A stretch of 5,575 nucleotides of DNA. Source: CAZVLE01 sp964627855. Lineage in GTDB: Bacteria; Bacillota; Dethiobacteria; DTU022. A program made the translations under genes and the position numbers. A model generated the notes under the pieces. The model did not search any database. It was not told where the DNA came from and saw only the letters and a program-made list of their open reading frames with translations. Below, one piece after another: positions 1 to 5,575 of the stretch (position 1 is the first letter of the stretch; each line of letters opens with the position of its first letter). The stretch covers positions 1-5,575 of the forward strand of contig CAZVLE010000038.1 of assembly GCA_964627855.1 (NCBI GenBank). The letters run 5' to 3'.

Positions 1-1
1 A

Positions 2-133
2 GCCTACGCAGCGGCAGTGGCAACCCTCAGCGCCCAACAAGGTTATCTGAGCGCTGACCAACAGGCAGCAGCTAATCAGCTGCTTGCAGCCATTGCAGGG
101 GTCATTGCCGCACTGCAGTATGGAGTAACTTAA
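2..133 (+). CDS. C-terminal end of an unidentified protein (5' end outside window)
   Basis: An open frame runs in from the left edge and stops at TAA 131-133, giving 43 visible residues. The stretch is rich in Ala, Gln and Leu (AYAAAVATLSAQQGYLSA...) and ends in a hydrophobic alanine-rich segment (LLAAIAGVIAALQYGVT). This would fit an amphipathic or membrane-associated helix at the C-terminus. I do not recognise the family, and too little is visible to assign a function. Support for it being a real gene is the well-formed intrinsic terminator starting about 40 bases after the stop and the clean coding bias of the frame. It converges on the minus-strand deacetylase gene. Confidence 0.55.
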   Translation, partial: AYAAAVATLSAQQGYLSADQQAAANQLLAAIAGVIAALQYGVT

Positions 134-171
134 ACCAATACTGCCACCGCAATTACCTGAAAGCCAAATCC

Positions 172-205
172 AAAAAGCCCGAGGTTTTAATCCCGGGCTT
201 TTTTT
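172..205 (+). terminator. Intrinsic terminator, likely bidirectional, after the left-edge gene
   Basis: The arms AAAAAGCCCG (172-181) and CGGGCTTTTT (194-203) pair perfectly. A further GG/CC pair (183-184 with 192-193) follows a bulged A182, and the loop is TTTTAAT. On the plus strand the stem runs into a T tract (199-205). On the minus strand the left-arm A run becomes a 5-T tract, so it could also stop leftward transcription. It lies 38 bases past the plus-strand stop codon. Confidence 0.88.
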
Positions 206-301
206 ACTTAATGAACATTCTTAGGGGCTATGTTAGCGCAGCGATGTCAAGACTTTCAGCTGCATTAAAACTATTAGCAGTATTCTAGTTAAGCTCATAT
301 T

Positions 302-360
302 AAAAATTGAGGTCGAATAGGCTATGCCCACAAGGAAGCAGCCTTTTCGCACCTCTTTTT
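302..360 (-). terminator. Imperfect intrinsic terminator after the deacetylase gene
   Basis: Read on the minus strand, the stem is GAGGT/ACCTC (351-355 with 309-313), then CGAA/TTCG (346-349 with 314-317), then AGGCT/AGCCT (340-344 with 319-323). Together these give 14 pairs, interrupted by one bulge (350) and one mismatch (318/345), around a 16-base loop. The 3' arm is followed by AATTTTT (302-308 complement). It lies 24 bases downstream of the deacetylase stop, as expected for the end of that transcript. On the plus strand the same hairpin is followed by TTTTT (356-360), so it is probably bidirectional too. Confidence 0.68.
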
Positions 361-383
361 CCAAACAGTTATGATTCGGTGGT

Positions 384-1223
384 TTAAGTTTCAATGAACT
401 GCTCCATGGAAACTATTTCCAAACCTTTTTCTCTCAGGCCATCAATGATCGGGCCCAGCGACTCAACTGTCGCCCGCCGGCTTGCACCCTCACCCCCCAG
501 AAGGGCGCCGCTGTCATGAAATAGAATTATGTCTCCGGCTGATGTCTTTTCGATTACCCTCCGGGCAATTCCCGCTGAAGTAGCCCGGGGCTTCCAATCC
601 TGTGATGAAAGGCTCCACAAAACAATTACCTGACCGGTCAGCTTGGCAATACGCCGCATACGCATGTCATACATTCCACGCGGAGGCCGCAGGTAATGGG
701 GGTAATGACCGGTATTCTGCAGAATAACCAGATTCGTGCGCATGATCTGGGCGGTCAGCCGTGGAGGAGGGGTATTCGGAACAGTAATGTGCTCAAAGGT
801 ATGATTACCCACTTCATGTCCCTCTTCGATTACCTGCTTTGCAACCTCAGGAAACTTTTCAACATGGACCCCGACCATAAAAAAAGTGGCTTTTACCTTC
901 TTTTCTTTAAGAATCTCGAGGATTTGAGGGGTAAAAACCCTGCTCGGCCCATCATCAAAAGTTAAGGTTACCTGGTTCGAAGCAGAAGGTTTGCGGCGAA
1001 TAAGATCTGCCTGTGCTCCAAATCCCCTGTAAACATATAAATATGCTGTCCCCATCAACAGCGCTGCCGTTAAAAAAACCGTACCCGACCAAAGAAATAT
1101 TTCGGTGATCAGAGCGCTGGGAATAACAAAAGCGATTAGGCGGGTGATATTATAACTGATCACTGCCGAGCCTGAGACAAACATCATCACAATCAGGCTG
1201 CGAATCAGCAAGTCGACAATCAA
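384..1223 (-). CDS. Membrane-anchored polysaccharide deacetylase (NodB domain, CE4)
   Basis: This is predicted to be a metal-dependent de-N- or O-acetylase of carbohydrate esterase family 4, with its catalytic domain outside the cell. Residues 5-65 form two or three hydrophobic segments that anchor the protein; the NodB domain follows. All five family motifs are present (numbering from the TTG at 1223): TFDDGP at 88-93 (Asp90 likely base, Asp91 metal ligand), H141-TFE-H145 (metal ligands), RPPRG at 179-183, Asp209-Trp210, and LFHD at 234-237 (His236 likely acid). The enzyme should therefore be active. Family members act on peptidoglycan, chitin-like glycans, exopolysaccharide or xylan; the sequence does not tell which. 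A longer frame starts at TTG 1250 (288 residues). I prefer 1223 because AGGAGG at 1231-1236 sits 7 bases before it and would lie inside the coding sequence of the longer form. The gene follows the glycoside hydrolase gene by 44 bases and ends before a terminator, so it is probably the last gene of the operon. Confidence 0.93.
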   Translation of the reverse strand: MIVDLLIRSLIVMMFVSGSAVISYNITRLIAFVIPSALITEIFLWSGTVFLTAALLMGTAYLYVYRGFGAQADLIRRKPSASNQVTLTFDDGPSRVFTPQILEILKEKKVKATFFMVGVHVEKFPEVAKQVIEEGHEVGNHTFEHITVPNTPPPRLTAQIMRTNLVILQNTGHYPHYLRPPRGMYDMRMRRIAKLTGQVIVLWSLSSQDWKPRATSAGIARRVIEKTSAGDIILFHDSGALLGGEGASRRATVESLGPIIDGLREKGLEIVSMEQFIET

Positions 1224-1229
1224 ATAAAA

Positions 1230-1239
1230 ACCTCCTCCC
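1230..1239 (-). promoter_or_regulatory. Ribosome binding site that fixes the deacetylase start
   Basis: The minus strand reads GGGAGGAGGT here, containing a perfect AGGAGGT. It stands 7 bases (counted from AGGAGG) before the TTG at 1221-1223. The alternative upstream TTG (1248-1250) would place this purine-rich site inside codons 4-7 and has no comparable site of its own. This is the strongest such signal in the window. Confidence 0.8.
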
Positions 1240-1267
1240 GATATTAACAAGCCAACAGCTAAGCGTC

Positions 1268-3742
1268 TTAAATCATCATCAGTTTTTCAGTTTCTGCAAA
1301 CGGCCTGATCTGGTATTTTTTGTCAGGTTCCATTTGGAATCTCTCCCCCTGCCAGGTAAAATAGATGCATCCGCTCCTGGAAGTGCATCCGGCAAGGTCT
1401 TCAAAACGAACATTTAAAATAGCTGATTGAAGTAAAGGTTTATCGTCACCGCTCTTCAGGAAAAGCTTCGGAACACGATAAGCATTAATACCAGGCACCT
1501 CCACCTGCAGGACAGCGCCCTGCGGAGCAGGTTCAACAGTTGGCGGTGAAACAGCAGGCACTTGGTCAGGAGTGGTCGCCCACTGAATATAACCACTTAA
1601 CTCCCTGGTTCCTGGAAAGATATAACAAAAATGCTGGTAACGGCATAAGAGAATCTGGGTTACCCAGGCAGAAGACATTCCAAACTGCATTACAGCAGGA
1701 TCTCCCGGACCCCGTGAGCTCCAACCCATAACCCCTGTTTCAGCATTATAGGTCTCGAAAAGACCGCCGGAAGCATAGACTGCATCCAGAATCCGAATAT
1801 GGAGCTCTTCGGCCTCCCGGGCATAGCCATAACGGAATAATACCTCCAGTGCAGCGTAATTGTTGATCATCCAAATCTGGCCGCGCCAGTAATATCCGTC
1901 CTTACGGCTGTTGTAGTTATAATCATCAAAAGCAACACTGGGAATGCCGTACAACCCCCAGAATTTTTTCGGATCCAGCAGATACCTTTCGATCACTGCC
2001 TGTATCCTGCCCAGATCAGAGCTTGCCCCAATGAAAGCAGGCCACCAGATTGCCGGGGTAAAGACCCTGATAAACTTATCACCTCGTCGATCAAGCCAGG
2101 CTTCATCTTCTGCAGACCAAAGCTCGTTTTCAATTCGGTCTTTAAGCTTACTGCCAAGAGAGAGGTAATCAGAGCCTTCTTCCTCCAACCCGGCCTCTTT
2201 GCAGAGGTAAGCTGTATTCATGTAGGACTGAAAGAGCCAGCAGTTCAGATCGACTGCAGAGAAGAAGCGGGGGATCAGGCCGACGACAAAGCTGGGCAGA
2301 AAGCTCGGAGGATAGAAACGCGGGCTGTCATCCAACCCCGATTCCAGACCGTTAATAAAAGAAAAAAGCCCGTTGGTAAGAGACCTGTTTTCTTCCCACC
2401 AGCGAAGGTTATCACTAAGCAGGGGAAGAACCTGCTGCAGGAAGACTTTTCTTTTTTCAGATTCAGAACACCTTTCATAAATACGCAGCGCCGCCCATGA
2501 CTGAAGCGGCGGCTGAGAATATAACCCAAGAACCCCGCGCAGTGAATCATTGATCTTGCTCGGAATCAGGTTGCGCTGATTGCCGGATAAAAAAGTAATT
2601 CCTTTTGCCTTAAGTCTGAATTTAGACTGCCGGGGAGCCCAGTGATTTGCTTCAACCTGGGTCAGTAAAATATCGGCCGCTCTTTTACAGTTCCACTCGC
2701 TCAGGCCCATTACATGCTGCGGGGTATCCCATCCCCAGAAAAAAGGGAAATAGACCTTTGATGGAACCGAACCCCAGCGTTTCATATTTTGTCTGGGATA
2801 GTAAAGATTATTCTGAAGCGCCCAGGCGGCAGAAGTCATCAAAGTCCGGGCAGCTTCGCTTTCAACTTCACAGGGCAGGGGAAGGCTTTCTTCAAAATTT
2901 GACCACCTTTTCCCGGCAGCAGCCTTCAACTTTTCAAGATTGCGCAGCGCTCTTTCAGCACGCTGCTCAAGTTTATCCGAACCATCGGCAGAAAAAGAAA
3001 TAATAACTGACCAGCTCTTTTTTTCTCCCGGCTTCAACTCCAGCCAGGAGCCCTGCAATTCCTTTTTGCCTGAACTGCCCCCGCTGGAAGGCAGAAAATA
3101 GGCATACGCTTTCAGGCCGGGAAAACGGAAGTAATTGGATACCTGTATCCCTCCGCTTACTGCCCTGAAAAATGTAAAACCATTTAAGTGGGGGTAGGGG
3201 TTTTCCAGGTCCCGGCCCAGTGTCGACATAAAGAGAAAGGCCGGCTTAACAGTTACCTCTCCATGTAAAGATTCCCACTCTGTTTCCATTACCGCCAGAT
3301 TGCGCTGCAAAAAAAAGAGCCTGCTTTTCATCTGAAGATTACGATCCCGGGCCTGCTCCTCTATTCTGTAGGGGCGAAAATGAACTTTCCTGGACTCGGG
3401 CGCTTCAAAATATGCTTCTCCCTTATCATCATAGAGCTTTAAGATGAAGTCATACAACCGTCCGGCGCCGAAAGAGGTTACCGTTGAAAAAAGGGCGCTG
3501 CTGCCTGCCGCTTCAGTTTCCGGCACAGCTTTGAATCCACAATGGCTTCCAAGTTCACTCAAAGGAGAGCCGCTTGTGCTTCCGGCAATATACTGCGGGG
3601 CACCGGAAAATACTGCATGGTGCTTTATGGGACGAATCACATGCTGAAGCTGCAATCTGTAGAGAAACCAGGCAAACAGGAGAACAATAACAGCGATAAA
3701 TAGAAGGTACAAAACGAACAAACCTTTCTCTACTCCCGGCAA
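1268..3742 (-). CDS. Membrane-anchored GH63 / MGH1-like glycoside hydrolase
   Basis: This 824-residue protein is probably an inverting alpha-glycosidase of the GH63 / MGH1-like (alpha/alpha)6-barrel group, which includes processing alpha-glucosidases, E. coli YgjK and mannosylglycerate hydrolases. Residues 9-30 form one N-terminal transmembrane anchor, so the rest is predicted to be extracytoplasmic. Residues about 45-285 are beta-rich and probably the N-terminal beta-sandwich. Residues about 290-710 are the helical barrel. Barrel signatures are FFWGWDTPQH (334-343), NGLESGLDDSPR (464-475), YYWRGQIW (617-624) and LFETYNAETG (661-670). By analogy with the family, Asp471 or Asp472 is the likely acid and Glu663 the likely base. 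A Pro-rich linker (about 724-740) leads to a small beta-rich tail with two cysteines (786, 792) that could pair. The substrate is unknown. The start is uncertain: TTG 3742 has no good ribosome site, and TTG 3721 or 3712 are in-frame alternatives; an in-frame TAA lies just upstream. It is the likely first gene of an operon with the deacetylase. Confidence 0.85.
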   Translation of the reverse strand: MPGVEKGLFVLYLLFIAVIVLLFAWFLYRLQLQHVIRPIKHHAVFSGAPQYIAGSTSGSPLSELGSHCGFKAVPETEAAGSSALFSTVTSFGAGRLYDFILKLYDDKGEAYFEAPESRKVHFRPYRIEEQARDRNLQMKSRLFFLQRNLAVMETEWESLHGEVTVKPAFLFMSTLGRDLENPYPHLNGFTFFRAVSGGIQVSNYFRFPGLKAYAYFLPSSGGSSGKKELQGSWLELKPGEKKSWSVIISFSADGSDKLEQRAERALRNLEKLKAAAGKRWSNFEESLPLPCEVESEAARTLMTSAAWALQNNLYYPRQNMKRWGSVPSKVYFPFFWGWDTPQHVMGLSEWNCKRAADILLTQVEANHWAPRQSKFRLKAKGITFLSGNQRNLIPSKINDSLRGVLGLYSQPPLQSWAALRIYERCSESEKRKVFLQQVLPLLSDNLRWWEENRSLTNGLFSFINGLESGLDDSPRFYPPSFLPSFVVGLIPRFFSAVDLNCWLFQSYMNTAYLCKEAGLEEEGSDYLSLGSKLKDRIENELWSAEDEAWLDRRGDKFIRVFTPAIWWPAFIGASSDLGRIQAVIERYLLDPKKFWGLYGIPSVAFDDYNYNSRKDGYYWRGQIWMINNYAALEVLFRYGYAREAEELHIRILDAVYASGGLFETYNAETGVMGWSSRGPGDPAVMQFGMSSAWVTQILLCRYQHFCYIFPGTRELSGYIQWATTPDQVPAVSPPTVEPAPQGAVLQVEVPGINAYRVPKLFLKSGDDKPLLQSAILNVRFEDLAGCTSRSGCIYFTWQGERFQMEPDKKYQIRPFAETEKLMMI

Positions 3743-3760
3743 ATCCGGATCTTAATTGTT

Positions 3761-3789
3761 AAAATAATCTTATCATATAACCTGGGCAA
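3761..3789 (-). promoter_or_regulatory. Candidate promoter ahead of the glycoside hydrolase gene
   Basis: On the minus strand TTGCCC (3784-3789) and TATTTT (3761-3766) are separated by exactly 17 bases. Each matches four of six positions of the sigma-A consensus. Transcription would start near 3754, about a dozen bases before the first possible TTG. The region is AT-rich and also contains TATGAT without a matching -35, so the exact promoter is uncertain. Confidence 0.3.
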
Positions 3790-3838
3790 AATTAATTATG
3801 TATCCACTTTTAAGAAGCGATCCGGGCCAGCAAACTGT

Positions 3839-3958
3839 TTAACCACTATTACCGGCAAGGGTAATGCTATGACCTTTAATTTCATGAACCAGCTTGGAGT
3901 GCCATGTTATGACAGTGATATCAAGGTTTTCAGCAGCTTTTTTGAGCCACCAACCCAT
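3839..3958 (-). other. 39-codon open frame after tspO, uncertain coding status
   Basis: An ATG at 3958 opens a 39-codon frame ending at TAA 3839-3841. The frame stays open upstream to a TAA at 3983-3985 and so overlaps the last codons of tspO. The peptide begins MGWWLKKAAENLD and has a mixed, protein-like composition with two Trp pairs or singles, several His and a beta-type stretch (DITVITWHSKLV). No clear ribosome site precedes it. I do not recognise a family. It may be a small gene, the tail of a lost gene like the decayed one on the other side of tspO, or chance. Confidence 0.25.
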
Positions 3959-3969
3959 CGTCCACAATT

Positions 3970-4392
3970 TTACTGCCTGATATTTAAGAATGTAATGGTT
4001 AACTGTAAAACAGTGGCGAAGAGAACCCAGAGCAGGTAGGGAACATTGGCAAAGGCCACCCAGGGCAAATAAGAATAGATGGCAACCATAGCCCAGATTA
4101 GTGTGATAAGAACAAGGAGGATATCGATAGCAGCAAGAAGGTTGTTTTTGAGTCCAAACTGAATTGGGGTAAAGATAAAATTAAAGATAAGGTTAAGCGC
4201 AAAAGGCACAGTTAAAGCGAGCGGAATTTTGCTGGCGAAAGCTTGGTAAAAAACTGTGCCAAAAGAGATGAAAATAACAATATAGAGGATCGACCAAACC
4301 GGTCCGAAGAGCCAGCCCGACGGTGACCATGAGGGCTTTTTAAGCTGTGAGTACCAGTTTGCTGAGTTCAGTATTTTCAAATCTCCTGTCAT
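3970..4392 (-). CDS. tspO: TspO/MBR family protein, short four-helix form
   Basis: This is an integral membrane protein of the tryptophan-rich sensory protein / peripheral benzodiazepine receptor family. Characterised members bind porphyrins and related ligands and affect tetrapyrrole or stress responses; the role here is unknown. The family signature is clear: WYSQLKKPSWSP (13-24), then W27, FGPVWS (29-34) and LY (36-37), NLIFNFIFTPIQFGLKN (67-83), and PYLLWVLFATVLQLTITFLN (118-137). Helices run at about 28-48, 57-78, 84-107 and 112-136. At 140 residues it is shorter than typical members (about 150-170) and lacks the first helix that usually precedes the WYxxLxKP motif. An in-frame stop 36 bases upstream rules out a hidden extension. 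The ATG has no ribosome site before it; AGGAG occurs inside codons 2-4, and the likely mRNA leader is only about nine bases, so initiation may be nearly leaderless. It is probably transcribed alone. Confidence 0.9.
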   Translation of the reverse strand: MTGDLKILNSANWYSQLKKPSWSPSGWLFGPVWSILYIVIFISFGTVFYQAFASKIPLALTVPFALNLIFNFIFTPIQFGLKNNLLAAIDILLVLITLIWAMVAIYSYLPWVAFANVPYLLWVLFATVLQLTITFLNIRQ

Positions 4393-4408
4393 TAGTTGTT
4401 TGCAGATG

Positions 4409-4417
4409 ATTATACCA
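4409..4417 (-). promoter_or_regulatory. Extended -10 promoter for tspO
   Basis: The minus strand reads TGGTATAAT, a perfect extended -10 element (TGnTATAAT). No convincing -35 is visible at 16-18 bases, which is usual for extended -10 promoters. Transcription would start at about 4401-4402, leaving roughly nine bases before the tspO ATG. The element overlaps the final codons and stop of the decayed gene upstream. Confidence 0.6.
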
Positions 4418-4854
4418 TGCCTTGATTAACAGGTTTCCATCCAAAAAGTTTTAAGTCACATCCAGGATAGTTAAAATCATAACCGGCACTGCCGACCAAA
4501 CCCCATTGCTGGTCGCTATTATCAGGGGGAAAAGCCAACATCAGTTAAATTAACAGCACCCGCAGAGTGGTCGAAAAGAAAGCGGATCTCGGTTATCGCC
4601 CGCCCATCAAAACCCCTGCTTGCTTTAGCAAAATCAGACAGCAAAAAAGTATAGGTGCTAAAAATCGGCTATGATAAAAACTCAACGCCGAGTGGCTTTT
4701 TGAACATTCGGTACTGTGGTAACGGCGGCAGGATGTCAATATGGCTTAACTTTAGCACGGCCTCTCTGCCGGCCTTATCTTTTAGCATAATCTTAAAATA
4801 TAGCTGCTCGCGGTTTTCTGATATGTTGGCCACGCCAAAGCCTTGTTTAATTTG
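4410..4854 (-). pseudogene. Decayed C-terminal part of an extracytoplasmic carbohydrate-binding-like protein
   Basis: The minus strand stays open from just after TAA 4855-4857 to TGA 4522-4524, except for a single in-frame TAG at 4669-4671. Protein-like sequence continues on both sides of that TAG: GFGVANISENREQLYFKIML, then HIDILPPLPQYRMF before it, and IFSTYTFLLSDFAKA, then AITEIRFLFD and LTDVGFSP after it. The second part resembles the last strands of beta-sandwich carbohydrate-binding-like domains in secreted proteins, which often read like 'STYRFPLSDF... ITEIRFVFD... LDDIGFSP'. Removing one base in the C run at 4525-4529 (TTTTCCCCCTGA) shifts into a further open frame of about 37 codons (DNSDQQWGLVGSAGYDF...) ending at TAA 4410-4412. 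So I see one nonsense change, one frameshift and no start codon or N-terminal part. The family assignment is from memory of similar sequences and is tentative; the disrupted coding pattern is directly visible. Sequencing error at the homopolymer cannot be excluded, but it would not explain the TAG or the missing 5' end. Confidence 0.6.
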
Positions 4855-4896
4855 TTAACACCCGATTATGATCAAAATATCACAAACCTATTTTTC

Positions 4897-5574
4897 TTAT
4901 AATACACGATAGTTTGCCTTTCTCGCGATGACCCTGCGAGAAGCTTTGCAGATTTCATCCGCAGTCAGCCCAAACTTTTCCATCAGAAAACCCTGTTCAC
5001 CTACCTCTCCAAACCGATCTGATACCCCAACCCTCTCCATGGGAACAGGGCGGTTTTCAACAAGCACTTCTGCCACTGCCGAACCCAGTCCATTTATGAT
5101 ATTATGATTTTCAACTGTAACCAGAGCGCCGGTTTTTTCAGCACAATCCACAATTAATCCTTTGTCGATCGGCTTAATAGTGAACATATCAACAACCCTT
5201 GCTTTAATACCTTCTTTTTCCAATGCCGATGCCGCCTTTAATGACTCATCAACCATGATACCGCAGGCCATAATGGTTAAATCGATACCATCTTTTAAGA
5301 CGACACCCCTTCCTACAGTAAACCGGGAACTTTCATCATAGATTTTGGTTACAGTTCTGCGGCATGAGCGCATATAGAAATTTCCATAGGCCTTGGCCAT
5401 TTGAGGAACCATCTGTCTGATTACGGTTGTATCAGCCGGCTCTATGATCGTCATATGGGGTATATTTCGCATAATGCCCATGTCTTCAAAGGGCATATGG
5501 GTCCCGCCATTCATCGCCGCGGTTACGCCGGCATCGCCGCCGATAATCTTAACATTTGCATCCGCATAAGCGCA
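4897..5574 (-). CDS. Transketolase, C-terminal subunit (5' end outside window)
   Basis: This is the C-terminal half of a split transketolase, the thiamine-diphosphate enzyme moving two-carbon ketol units between sugar phosphates in the non-oxidative pentose phosphate pathway. It works with an N-terminal subunit normally encoded just upstream, here off the right edge. The frame is open to the window end; 225 residues are visible of a usual ~310. An internal ATG at 5514 is not the start, since typical family sequence (YADANVKIIGGDAGVTAAMN) precedes it. The visible part begins inside the pyrimidine-binding domain (GGTHMPFEDMGIMRNIP at 23-39, with the conserved His26 and Glu30-Asp31). The C-terminal transketolase domain follows (about 91-225), including the ENHNIINGLGSAVAE (155-169) and DRFGEVGEQGFLMEKFGL (186-203) blocks. 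1-Deoxy-xylulose-5-phosphate synthase and pyruvate dehydrogenase beta share this fold, but the motif spacing fits transketolase. No terminator is evident after the stop. Confidence 0.92.
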   Translation of the reverse strand, partial: CAYADANVKIIGGDAGVTAAMNGGTHMPFEDMGIMRNIPHMTIIEPADTTVIRQMVPQMAKAYGNFYMRSCRRTVTKIYDESSRFTVGRGVVLKDGIDLTIMACGIMVDESLKAASALEKEGIKARVVDMFTIKPIDKGLIVDCAEKTGALVTVENHNIINGLGSAVAEVLVENRPVPMERVGVSDRFGEVGEQGFLMEKFGLTADEICKASRRVIARKANYRVL

Positions 5575-5575
5575 G

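Noticed and set aside
2275..2550. Minus-strand 91-codon frame inside the hydrolase gene, plus several plus-strand frames at 696-965, 1540-1731, 1944-2168, 2647-3003 and 3444-3647
   Set aside because: All are overlapped by the two large genes with clear domain motifs in the main frame; these are shadow frames.
3743..3750. Palindrome ATCCGGAT just before the hydrolase start as an operator
   Set aside because: Only eight bases, expected by chance, and with no second copy.
3848..3865. Hairpin ATTACC-GGCAAG-GGTAAT after tspO as a terminator
   Set aside because: Only six pairs, and no T tract follows it on either strand.
4655..4858. Plus-strand 67-codon open frame
   Set aside because: It lies antisense to the decayed minus-strand gene, which has the more protein-like reading with recognisable secreted-domain patterns. 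The plus frame has low-complexity, unconvincing composition.
4393..4896. Non-coding RNA or riboswitch in the tspO-transketolase gap
   Set aside because: No hairpin-plus-T-run or recognisable aptamer pattern; the sequence is better explained as disrupted protein-coding DNA.
1..5575. Mobile element, CRISPR array, tRNA or rRNA
   Set aside because: No transposase or integrase motifs, inverted terminal repeats, regular repeats or tRNA-like cloverleaf were seen on either strand.

Overview
The window looks like bacterial chromosomal DNA from a Gram-positive, probably clostridial (Firmicutes) genome. The reasons are strong AGGAGG-type ribosome binding, likely TTG starts, a transketolase split into separate subunits, a membrane-anchored polysaccharide deacetylase, and U-tract intrinsic terminators. 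This assignment is inferred from gene style; no marker gene is present. All intact genes lie on the minus strand. Only the tail of one unidentified gene at the left edge is on the plus strand.

Layout from left to right. Positions 2-133 hold the last 43 codons of a plus-strand gene that I do not recognise. It is followed by a very good terminator (172-205) that should work in both directions. A second, imperfect hairpin with U tracts on both sides (302-360) lies 24 bases past the end of the minus-strand deacetylase gene. The 206-301 stretch between the two hairpins shows nothing I can name. Next come two minus-strand genes that probably form an operon, transcribed right to left. The first is a membrane-anchored glycoside hydrolase of the GH63 / MGH1-like (alpha/alpha)6-barrel type (1268-3742). 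The second is a membrane-anchored polysaccharide deacetylase (NodB domain, 384-1223) with all five catalytic motifs intact. A 227-base spacer (3743-3969) holds a possible weak promoter and a 39-codon open frame of unknown status. Then comes a short four-helix TspO/MBR family protein (3970-4392) with its own extended -10 promoter.

The 504 bases between tspO and the right-edge gene look empty at first, but the minus strand carries a decayed gene (about 4410-4854). It reads as the C-terminal part of an extracytoplasmic protein with a beta-sandwich, carbohydrate-binding-like domain, interrupted by one in-frame TAG and one single-base frameshift in a C run. At the right edge is the 3' two thirds of a transketolase C-terminal-subunit gene (4897-5574, entering from outside the window).

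Working together: the hydrolase and deacetylase are both predicted to sit in the membrane with catalytic domains outside the cell, so they plausibly trim and deacetylate the same surface or imported glycan. The decayed neighbour also looks extracytoplasmic and carbohydrate-related, so the area may once have carried a larger surface-glycan cluster. TspO and transketolase have no obvious functional link to these genes. I did not find a clear new biological system. The most unusual items are the decayed gene, the membrane-tethered GH63-like enzyme paired with a deacetylase, and the short TspO.
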